Shown here in pieces: positions 1-5,220 of a DNA stretch of 5,220 bases. Source of the stretch: JAYRWN01 sp041917975 (GTDB taxonomy: Bacteria; Bacteroidota; Bacteroidia; Chitinophagales; Saprospiraceae); NCBI GenBank assembly GCA_041917975.1, contig JAYRWN010000226.1:1-5220 (forward strand), read 5' to 3'. Every line of letters starts with the position of its first letter. Positions within the stretch are counted from its first letter, which is position 1. Made by a program: the position numbers and the translations under genes. The notes beneath the pieces are model-generated. The model saw only the letters and a program-made list of their open reading frames with translations, made no database searches and had not been told where the DNA came from.

Positions 1-331
1 ACTGCACTTTTTGAATACCAGCCATGCCAATAACCAAACCCTTTTGGCTAAAGAAGGTAGCCCCCGTGTGGATATGCATGCAGAAGATGCTCAAGTCAGA
101 GGAATCGCTGACGGACAATCCGTCAAAATATATAATGAATATGGTACTGTAACCGTTCAGGTACGGATAAGTGACAAAGTCACTCCGGGTGTCTTATGTA
201 TGCCCCAAGGATACTGGAGAGAAGCATTTGCCGGAGGATCCACCGCCAATGCACTAACCAACGATGCCTTGACTGATATGGGTGAGGGGTCAGCATTGCA
301 AGAATGCCGGGTGCAAGTAGAAGCCAGTTGA
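1..331 (+). CDS. Molybdopterin oxidoreductase, C-terminal fragment (dinucleotide-binding domain)
   Basis: This is the 3' end of a gene that starts before the window; the frame is open from base 2 and stops with TGA at 329-331, leaving about 110 residues. The visible part matches the C-terminal molydopterin dinucleotide-binding domain of the DMSO reductase superfamily (formate dehydrogenase, nitrate reductase and biotin sulfoxide reductase type). Signs are the early NTSHANN stretch, the segment V-D-M-H-A-E-D-A-Q-V-R-G-I-A-D-G followed by a beta strand (KIYNEYGTVTVQVRI), the turn VTPGVLCMPQGYW, and the closing STANALTNDALTDMGEG before a last strand (CRVQVEA). In this family the domain caps the active site and holds part of the bis-MGD cofactor; that role is family knowledge. 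The catalytic domains and any [4Fe-4S] site lie outside the window, so the substrate cannot be given. A TTG at base 11 is an internal Leu codon, not a start. Confidence 0.85.
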   Translation, partial: LHFLNTSHANNQTLLAKEGSPRVDMHAEDAQVRGIADGQSVKIYNEYGTVTVQVRISDKVTPGVLCMPQGYWREAFAGGSTANALTNDALTDMGEGSALQECRVQVEAS

Positions 332-372
332 GAACTCAGGTAATTTTCAGGCAGGTGATGTACGTGTCCACT

Positions 373-386
373 TTTTGTATACAAAA
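373..386. repeat. Perfect 14-base palindrome TTTTGTATACAAAA (possible operator)
   Basis: TTTTGTA (373-379) is followed directly by its exact reverse complement TACAAAA (380-386). With no loop it cannot form a good RNA hairpin, so a binding site for a dimeric DNA-binding protein fits better. It lies 42 bases after the molybdoenzyme stop and 73 bases before the protease start, and overlaps the TTTG of the tentative promoter listed next. The AT-rich content makes chance occurrence possible, and no second copy was seen in this window. Confidence 0.4.
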
Positions 387-405
387 GAAGCGCGGCGTAT
401 ATTGC
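374..405 (+). promoter_or_regulatory. Tentative Bacteroidota-type promoter for the protease gene
   Basis: TTTG at 374-377 is followed after 20 bases by TATATTGC at 398-405. This resembles the Bacteroidota sigma-ABfr promoter (TTTG at about -33, 19-21 bases, TAnnTTTG at about -7), although the -7 box lacks one T of the TTTG. Transcription would begin roughly 45-50 bases before the GTG start at 460. The assignment is by eye only. Confidence 0.25.
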
Positions 406-459
406 AAAAATATTATCTTTTAACTGACCATAATTCTCATAACTTAATCATTAATTCCG

Positions 460-1713
460 GTGCAGAAATTTGTTACAGATATAGTGCTAGTCCTGATATT
501 TTCATTTTCGTTCATCACAGGTTATAGTCAGCGCTGTTTGACCTCACTCAAAAAAGAAAAAGCGTTGGTTAATCATCCGGAATTAGCCCAAAAATTAAAA
601 ATTCAGGAAGCGGTCATTCAACAATGGATAACCGATCAGGAATCTTCCCCACGTCCACGAGCAATAGAAACCATACCGGTGGTGGTGCATGTACTCTGGC
701 GCGTCAATGAAGAAAATATCAGCGATGAACAAATAAAATCGCAACTAGATATTCTAAATAAAGATTTCCGCAAGTTGAATGCTAACTTTAAATCCGGTCC
801 GGCGGCCTTCCAAACCTTGGGCGCCGATATCGAGTTAGAATTTTGCCTCGCTTCGGTGGACCCCGCCGGAAGAGCCACTAATGGCATTACCCGCCGGCGG
901 ACCACCATCAATAATATCGGTGAAACGGAAAATTGGCACAGCACACAGGCGGGCGGACAAGATGCCTGGGATGTAGATAAATATCTCAACATCTGGGTCT
1001 GCGACATCGGGGACGACGGCACGTTAGGTTTTGCCAGCCTGCCCGAAACGGCCGACCCCCCCGAATCCGATGGCCTGGTAATTGGACACCAGTATTTTGG
1101 CACCGTCGGAACGGCAGCCAAGTCAGAACCGAATCATCTGGGCCGGACCACCACCCACGAAGTGGGACATTATTTTAACCTTGAACATCTGTGGGGGCCT
1201 GAAGACGGGGGTTGTAACGAGGACGACTTTGTCCATGATACGCCTAATCAGGATTACGAAAGTGAAGGTTGCCCGGAATTTCCGGTTTATGACGATTGTA
1301 CCGCTTCCGGTAACGGCATTATGTTCAATAATTATATGGATTATTCTGATGATCCCTGCATGACTATGTTTACCAAAGGCCAAAAAATGAGGATGTTAGC
1401 TGCTTTGCATGGCCCGCGGGCATGCTTGCTGTCTAGCCCTGGTTGTGACCTCACCACCCACATAACCGAAAATTTTATTATCATGCCTGGCATTTCTCCT
1501 AATCCCGCCAGAGATAATTTGGTCATTACTTTCCCCAATCCTCAGGACCGGGAAAGTACTTGGTTTATTTATAATTCCACCGGAAAAAAAATGACCGAGT
1601 TTAAACTAATTGTGACGAGGGAAATCAATATTTCCGGATTTCCGGCTGGGATTTATTTTCTGACATCTTCAGTTCATCCGGGCACCGCAGCAAAGTTCAT
1701 CATCGTAAATTAA
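460..1713 (+). CDS. Secreted M43-family (pappalysin-type) zinc metalloprotease with T9SS sorting domain
   Basis: The protein has 417 residues. Residues 1-23 form a signal peptide (one Lys, then a hydrophobic run ending GYS|Q). Residues 25-28, RCLT, resemble the RCGT prosegment motif whose Cys acts as a cysteine switch in M43 proenzymes such as ulilysin. The catalytic domain spans about 70-325, with zinc ligands H233, H237 and H243 and catalytic E234 in HEVGHYFNLEH, then LWG, a DDFVHDTP segment (255-262) and the Met-turn NYMDY (M293, Y295). Cysteines at 252, 271, 280 and 300 could form disulfides. Residues 345-417 look like a type A T9SS sorting domain: it opens with ISPNPARDNL, contains FPAGIYFL and ends in KFIIVN. 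The protein is therefore predicted to cross the outer membrane by T9SS and be released or surface-anchored after tail removal. GTG at 460 is chosen because an in-frame stop lies at 445-447, only ATT lies between, and the signal peptide begins here. No strong ribosome-binding site is present. The substrate is unknown. Confidence 0.93.
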   Translation: MQKFVTDIVLVLIFSFSFITGYSQRCLTSLKKEKALVNHPELAQKLKIQEAVIQQWITDQESSPRPRAIETIPVVVHVLWRVNEENISDEQIKSQLDILNKDFRKLNANFKSGPAAFQTLGADIELEFCLASVDPAGRATNGITRRRTTINNIGETENWHSTQAGGQDAWDVDKYLNIWVCDIGDDGTLGFASLPETADPPESDGLVIGHQYFGTVGTAAKSEPNHLGRTTTHEVGHYFNLEHLWGPEDGGCNEDDFVHDTPNQDYESEGCPEFPVYDDCTASGNGIMFNNYMDYSDDPCMTMFTKGQKMRMLAALHGPRACLLSSPGCDLTTHITENFIIMPGISPNPARDNLVITFPNPQDRESTWFIYNSTGKKMTEFKLIVTREINISGFPAGIYFLTSSVHPGTAAKFIIVN

Positions 1714-1717
1714 ATTT

Positions 1718-2164
1718 ATGAGAATGCTGTATATATTTATCACCGGGCTCATCGCATTTAGCCTTTTTTATACCTGCAAAACAATTAATAAAAGCGGACC
1801 AATTCCTACACAAAACCAAAATCTGATTTATTTGAAAGCCGGCCGCTGTTATGGCAAATGCCAGGTTTATCAATTAAAAATTACCATTTCCGGCCTGGTG
1901 GAATTTATCCCGGAGAAAAATTTTGCTAAACTGGAAAAAAGCACCATGCAATTAGCACCTGAAAAGCTGGTTGATTTGATGCAATTAATTGATTCAACAG
2001 GTTTAAATGCATTGGAATCCGCCTATTTATCTACAGCAAAGGATCTTCAAAAATTCGAAATAATTTATCAGGATAAAATGATTCGATTTCATAAAATGAA
2101 AGCTCCACCGGGCTTGTTGAATTTGTTGAATTACCTTCAGAAGTTAATAGCTGAACAAAATTAA
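1718..2164 (+). CDS. Putative lipoprotein, DUF6438-like
   Basis: The protein has 148 residues. Its N-terminus is a short hydrophobic segment (about residues 3-18) ending in LFYTC, so Cys20 could be lipidated; Thr at -1 makes this a non-ideal lipobox, and an uncleaved signal anchor is possible. The mature part begins with a polar linker, followed by IYLKAGRCYGKCQVYQLKI (about 37-55). This resembles the DUF6438 opening, in which a Cys-x-x-x-Cys pair (here C44 and C48) and a V-Y follow a strand. The remainder alternates strands and helices (PEKLVDLMQLID and PPGLLNLLNYLQKLI), as expected for a small alpha/beta domain. The family has no known function. The start lies four bases after the protease stop, so the two genes are probably one transcript and both products act at the envelope. 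A second in-frame ATG at 1724 is a possible alternative start. The DUF assignment is from memory of the pattern. Confidence 0.75.
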   Translation: MRMLYIFITGLIAFSLFYTCKTINKSGPIPTQNQNLIYLKAGRCYGKCQVYQLKITISGLVEFIPEKNFAKLEKSTMQLAPEKLVDLMQLIDSTGLNALESAYLSTAKDLQKFEIIYQDKMIRFHKMKAPPGLLNLLNYLQKLIAEQN

Positions 2165-2356
2165 CATTGAATTAAAATACATATTACGAATAATCTGGTG
2201 ACCTTTCCGGGTGAAATACTATTTATTCAGTTGTAAAATGTAAATGGCCAGATAATTCCGTTGAACCAACCACGTATTGTGAAAACTAAAAAAAATCTAT
2301 CCCCAACCCCTGTCCCTTTTTGTCCTTTCTGTAACTTTTGATCATGAACTCCTCCG

Positions 2357-2397
2357 CCATGTGTGTCTCCAATCCGGCATGACTACACATGGTTTTT
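2357..2397 (+). terminator. Hairpin followed by T run, terminator-like
   Basis: CCATGTGT (2357-2364) pairs perfectly with ACACATGG (2385-2392), with a further G-T wobble inside the stem (2365/2384), and is followed directly by TTTTT (2393-2397). This is the shape of a + strand intrinsic terminator. Against it, the loop is long (18-20 bases), the stem is only half G+C, and the site is 193 bases past the lipoprotein stop. It may instead be a regulatory dyad or leader structure for the flavoprotein operon. Confidence 0.3.
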
Positions 2398-2411
2398 AAA
2401 CCTGTCCATGT
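2387..2411. repeat. Second inverted repeat sharing an arm with the hairpin
   Basis: ACATGG (2387-2392), the 3' arm of the preceding hairpin, is also the exact reverse complement of CCATGT at 2406-2411. Between them GGTTT (2391-2395) and AAACC (2398-2402) form another dyad with a two-base centre. The motif CCATGT/ACATGG therefore occurs three times in 55 bases in alternating orientation. This could be a multi-site operator or two competing RNA folds. Confidence 0.35.
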
Positions 2412-2430
2412 AAGAAAAATAAGTTTTCTT
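2412..2430. repeat. AT-rich 7-bp inverted repeat
   Basis: AAGAAAA (2412-2418) and TTTTCTT (2424-2430) are exact reverse complements with a five-base loop. There is one G-C pair per arm, so the hairpin would be weak. It abuts the dyad cluster and could be a chance product of the AT-rich sequence. Confidence 0.25.
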
Positions 2431-2512
2431 TGCCGCAATTGTTATCTTTAATGACAAATGGCTACTTACTAAACAAATAACTCCATTATTTAATTAATTA
2501 TTCCAAAAAGCC

Positions 2513-4864
2513 ATGGCGAAAAACGACAGACCCGATAAGAAAAAAATTGCTGTACTGGGAGGAGGGATGGGTGCCTTGAGTACTGTCTTTGAATTGACCG
2601 ATTATCCGGGATGGCAAGATCATTATGACATCACTATTTATCAGATGGGCTGGCGGCTGGGGGGCAAATGTGCTACCGGCCGGGGCGATAATGACCGTAT
2701 CGAAGAACATGGCATCCATATTTTTCTCGGGTTCTACAATAACGCCATCCGTATGGTGCGCCTGGCTTATGAAGCGTGGGCCAAAGCAGGGAAATTATCG
2801 CCGGATTTTCCCTTTCAGAGTTGGGAATCCATTTTTCATCTGCAGAATTCCATCATGTTGCCGGAGTTCATCGCTGATCAACGCCGTTGGGAAAACTGGG
2901 TTTTAGTCTTTCCCGAAAATAATTTGGTACCAGGTATTGGGGCTGCGCCTACTAAACAAGTCAATACGAAAAAAATGTTGCTCCTGATGATGGAGTTGAT
3001 CCTGGGCTCTCCTTACTTGCAACAAAAACGCGGTTGTCTTTCCGGATGGGCTCATCAATGGTGGCAAAAAATATTTCCCGTGGAAAAAATGGATGTGTTG
3101 CCAGGAAACCAACCGGATGATATGCATTATCAGAAAAAGCGAGGAGCTCATCCGACCTGGTGGGGTGCTTTGGAACAAGACGTCCTGGACAAAACTAAAC
3201 ATATCGAAGCACCCATCGAACATAAATACCTGCATCATGCTAAAACCCTGATCTCCCAACTTCCAGAATCAGAAGATGAAGCGACCCAGCTTACTGAAAT
3301 AACCCAGGATTCACCTCACCTGCACACCCACATTGCCAAACTGGTTGAGGAATTTGTGATTAAAACAGAAAAAAAAATATACAGTCATATCAGCGGTAAT
3401 CCGAATACCAGACGGTTTTGGATCTTAGCCCAGCTGGCCATGATTAACCTCAAAGGATTGGAAAACGACTGCTATGATCCGAAAACCGGCGCCTACGATT
3501 TTAACCGCATTAATCACTTTGACTACCGCGACTGGCTGAAAAAATGGGGCGCAACCGAAGAGGTGATTTACTCCGCTCCGGTAAAAGATCTCTATGCCCT
3601 GGTATTTGCTTATCCTTCAGGGGACACTTCTTTACCCGGGCAACTGGAAGCAGGTACCGCAATCCTGGGAGCCATGTTGATCATTTTAGGCTATAAAGGC
3701 TCGGTCATGCATCGCTTTCATGGAGGGACTGCGGATGTCATTGTGACCCCTTTATATCAGGTACTTATGTCCAGGGGAGTGAAAGTTAAATTTTTCCACA
3801 AGGTTCAGGAGATCAAATATTCCGCAGGTGAAGAGATAGAAGAAATCCTAATGGATGAGCAGGTAAGACTTGCCGATGAAAAAGAAGAATTTAAACCGAA
3901 CCGAGTCATTCACGGCATGCATTGTTGGCCATCACATCCATTCTGGCGTTGGCAGGAACTGTCAGATCAAATACACCCAGACGATTTGGAACAGTTGAAG
4001 GATAAAGACATTGACCTGGAGTCGAACTGGAACGGTTGGAAGGCTGCAAAAACTCACCGTCTGATCAAAGGAGTTGATTTTGATCAAATTGTCCTGGGCA
4101 TTTCCAAAGAAGGTTTAAGAGATATCTGCGGAGAAATCATCAGCAAAAAGCCAACATGGTCGACCATGATGGAGAAAGTAAAAACGGTCCAAACCCAAGC
4201 TTTACAAATCTGGTTAGACAAAACTTTGCCCGAATTGGGTATGGACTTACCCAGCTTGGGTATGTTGGCTAATGACAGTCCGGTATTGGATACCTATGCT
4301 GATCCAATCAATTCCTATGCGGATATGTCCGAATTATTGCGATGGGAGAGCTGGCCGGCGGCGAACCAACCTAAAAGCCTGGCCTATTTTTGTGGGCCGC
4401 TTTATGAAGATAATTTTTTACCCCTGAACAGTTTTACCGCTTTCCCTGAAGAACAATTGAGCCGGGTGAGACAGATGTCGTTTCAGTGGCTCAATGACAA
4501 TACCGGGTTTTTATGGCCCAAAAGCGTACAAAAAACCAATGCTAGTGGACTGGATTTTAATCTAATATCTGACCCTTTAAATGAGGCAGACACTGATGGA
4601 CGCACCAAACTTAATAGACAATTCTACAAAGCAAATATTGATCCATCAGAGCGTTATGTGCTATCGGTACCAGGCTCAGGCCAGCACAGGTTAAAAGCGG
4701 ATGGATCAGGCTTTCGAAATTTATTCCTGGCCGGTGATTGGATTGATACCGGGTACAATATGGGCTGTGTGGAGTGTGCGGTAATCTCGGGACTGCTGGC
4801 TGCCCAGGCGGTGCGCCGTACGTATGGGTTTACCGACCATAAACCCATCATCAAAGACCTCTGA
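2513..4864 (+). CDS. Large FAD/NAD(P)-binding oxidoreductase, COG3349-like (amine oxidase / phytoene desaturase fold)
   Basis: The protein has 783 residues and no signal peptide, so it is probably cytoplasmic or membrane-peripheral. A Rossmann FAD site starts at residue 12 (IAVLGGGMGAL, G16 and G18), followed by YQMGWRLGGK (43-52, the GG[RK] motif) and HGIHIFLGFYNN (66-77). The FAD fold resumes at about 400: HRFHGGTADVIVTPLYQVL leads into a long helix and the strand VKVKFFHKV (423-431), then FDQIVLGISKEGL (523-535). The C-terminal FAD motif is NLFLAGDWIDTGY (736-748, D742) with E754 on the closing helix. These features match the amine oxidase / desaturase superfamily and most closely the uncharacterised COG3349 group. 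At 783 residues it is far longer than ordinary phytoene desaturases (about 500); the extra length lies mainly between 90 and 400. ATG at 2513 is chosen because the Rossmann motif begins eleven residues later; only a weak A-rich tract (CAAAAAG) precedes it. Its stop overlaps the next start, indicating coupling. Substrate and reaction are unknown; isoprenoid or lipid oxidation is a guess. Confidence 0.88.
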   Translation: MAKNDRPDKKKIAVLGGGMGALSTVFELTDYPGWQDHYDITIYQMGWRLGGKCATGRGDNDRIEEHGIHIFLGFYNNAIRMVRLAYEAWAKAGKLSPDFPFQSWESIFHLQNSIMLPEFIADQRRWENWVLVFPENNLVPGIGAAPTKQVNTKKMLLLMMELILGSPYLQQKRGCLSGWAHQWWQKIFPVEKMDVLPGNQPDDMHYQKKRGAHPTWWGALEQDVLDKTKHIEAPIEHKYLHHAKTLISQLPESEDEATQLTEITQDSPHLHTHIAKLVEEFVIKTEKKIYSHISGNPNTRRFWILAQLAMINLKGLENDCYDPKTGAYDFNRINHFDYRDWLKKWGATEEVIYSAPVKDLYALVFAYPSGDTSLPGQLEAGTAILGAMLIILGYKGSVMHRFHGGTADVIVTPLYQVLMSRGVKVKFFHKVQEIKYSAGEEIEEILMDEQVRLADEKEEFKPNRVIHGMHCWPSHPFWRWQELSDQIHPDDLEQLKDKDIDLESNWNGWKAAKTHRLIKGVDFDQIVLGISKEGLRDICGEIISKKPTWSTMMEKVKTVQTQALQIWLDKTLPELGMDLPSLGMLANDSPVLDTYADPINSYADMSELLRWESWPAANQPKSLAYFCGPLYEDNFLPLNSFTAFPEEQLSRVRQMSFQWLNDNTGFLWPKSVQKTNASGLDFNLISDPLNEADTDGRTKLNRQFYKANIDPSERYVLSVPGSGQHRLKADGSGFRNLFLAGDWIDTGYNMGCVECAVISGLLAAQAVRRTYGFTDHKPIIKDL

Positions 4865-5220
4865 TGCCCCATAATAACCAACATGGACCAATAAAAATAG
4901 CCGGTGGCGGTATCTCCGGTTTAACTGCAGCCATTAAATTGGCCCAAGCCGGTCGTACCGTAGAGGTGTTTGAAAAAAAAGTCACCAGCGGTGCCCGCTT
5001 TAAAGGAGACCTACAGGGCCTGGAAAACTGGACCAGCGAGGAAGATGTGCTCACCGAAATGAAATCACAAGGTATTACTTCCGATTTTTATTATAAAGCG
5101 TTGCCCACCCTGCAAGTCATCAACGGCTATGGAATGAATCTGCATATGCCGTTTGCAAAACCTTTGTGTTATTTGGTTAAACGCGGCACGGACCATGATA
5201 CACTGGATCAAGCCCTCACC
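4864..5220 (+). CDS. FAD-dependent oxidoreductase, geranylgeranyl reductase-like, N-terminal part
   Basis: The frame runs from ATG at 4864 to the window end, giving 119 residues with no stop. A canonical Rossmann FAD motif lies at residues 10-38: IKIAGGGISGLTAAIKLA with G14, G16 and G19, then TVEVFEK with E37 as the expected ribose-binding acid. Next come GARFKGDLQGLENWTSEED (43-61), a pattern I associate with FAD oxidoreductases of the geranylgeranyl reductase / COG0644 type, and a region with INGYGMNLHMPF. In that family the flavin reduces isoprenoid double bonds or oxidises lipid substrates; which applies here cannot be told from the fragment. The ATG shares its A with the upstream TGA stop (TGATG), so translation is probably coupled. 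The ATG at 4883 is out of frame, leaving 4864 as the only sensible start. No clear Shine-Dalgarno sequence precedes it. Confidence 0.85.
   Translation, partial: MPHNNQHGPIKIAGGGISGLTAAIKLAQAGRTVEVFEKKVTSGARFKGDLQGLENWTSEEDVLTEMKSQGITSDFYYKALPTLQVINGYGMNLHMPFAKPLCYLVKRGTDHDTLDQALT

Larger units (their letters stand above)
2165..2512. other. 348-base intergenic region, no gene found
   Basis: No convincing coding frame, tRNA or known riboswitch was seen. From 5' to 3' it holds an AT-rich stretch (2165-2295), a pyrimidine-rich tract on the + strand (about 2296-2339), the CCATGT/ACATGG dyad cluster (2357-2411), an AT-rich small hairpin (2412-2430) and a very AT-rich leader (2470-2510) before the ATG at 2513. 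Promoter and 5' leader of the flavoprotein operon should lie here. No TTTG/TAnnTTTG pair with 19-21 base spacing was found; the closest -7-like string is TATCTTTA at 2443-2450, without a properly spaced upstream box. Confidence 0.6.

Noticed and set aside
353..376. Possible terminator after the molybdoenzyme gene (GTG...CAC followed by TTTTT)
   Set aside because: Only three base pairs form with a long loop, too weak to call.
157..384. 75-codon - strand frame over the molybdoenzyme end and the gap
   Set aside because: Most of it is antisense to the conserved dinucleotide-binding domain, and the rest has no gene features.
636..1121. 161-codon open frame on the - strand
   Set aside because: It lies wholly inside the protease gene, opposite a strongly supported catalytic domain, and its translation shows no recognisable domain or gene-like start context.
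1082..1363. 93-codon + strand frame inside the protease gene
   Set aside because: It covers the zinc motif region in another frame; the product is low-complexity and unlike any family, so it is a shadow.
2193..2253. Inverted repeat ATCTGG / CCAGAT
   Set aside because: The arms are six bases and about 50 bases apart in an AT-rich region; this is expected by chance.
2443..2450. TATCTTTA as a -7 promoter element for the flavoprotein operon
   Set aside because: It matches TAnnTTTG at seven of eight positions, but the nearest TTTG (2429-2432) is only 10 bases upstream instead of 19-21. A similar TATCTTTT at 414-421 also lacks a spaced partner.
2903..3259. 118-codon - strand frame inside the large flavoprotein
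   Set aside because: It is antisense to a continuous 783-codon gene with matching family motifs at both ends; no independent evidence supports it.
4851..5054. 67-codon - strand frame at the flavoprotein junction
   Set aside because: It overlaps the canonical Rossmann motif of the partial downstream flavoprotein, which is the real gene here.

Overview
The window looks like a chromosomal segment from a member of the Bacteroidota, plausibly a Saprospiria-like or other environmental lineage. The main evidence is a secreted metalloprotease with a type IX secretion (T9SS) C-terminal sorting domain. A small lipoprotein, A-rich and Shine-Dalgarno-poor start regions, and a middling G+C content (mid-forties percent by eye) agree with this. 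All genes read on the + strand, and two of the five run off the window ends.

Layout. (1) Bases 1-331 hold the C-terminal end of a molybdopterin-dependent oxidoreductase of the DMSO reductase superfamily, namely its dinucleotide-binding cap domain. (2) A 128-base gap carries a perfect 14-base palindrome, TTTTGTATACAAAA, overlapping a tentative Bacteroidota-type promoter. (3) Bases 460-1713 encode a 417-residue M43 (pappalysin-type) zinc metalloprotease with signal peptide, apparent cysteine-switch prosegment, catalytic domain and T9SS tail. (4) Four bases later, 1718-2164 encode a 148-residue putative lipoprotein resembling DUF6438; the two genes are probably co-transcribed. (5) A 348-base gap (2165-2512) holds a pyrimidine-rich tract and a dense cluster of CCATGT/ACATGG inverted repeats, one pairing being followed by a T run. 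(6) Bases 2513-4864 encode a 783-residue FAD/NAD(P)-binding oxidoreductase of the COG3349 / amine-oxidase / phytoene-desaturase-like type. (7) Its stop overlaps by one base (TGATG) the start of a second, unrelated flavoprotein (119 residues visible) resembling geranylgeranyl-reductase-type FAD oxidoreductases.

How the genes fit together. The protease and lipoprotein both belong to the cell envelope or exterior. The two flavoproteins are translationally coupled and probably act in one redox pathway, conceivably on an isoprenoid or lipid substrate, but no substrate can be read from the sequence. Nothing links the molybdoenzyme, the protease pair and the flavoprotein pair functionally. There is no RNA gene, CRISPR array, insertion sequence or defence system. 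The most interesting items are the coupled flavoprotein pair with its oversized first member, and the two dyad-rich intergenic regions.
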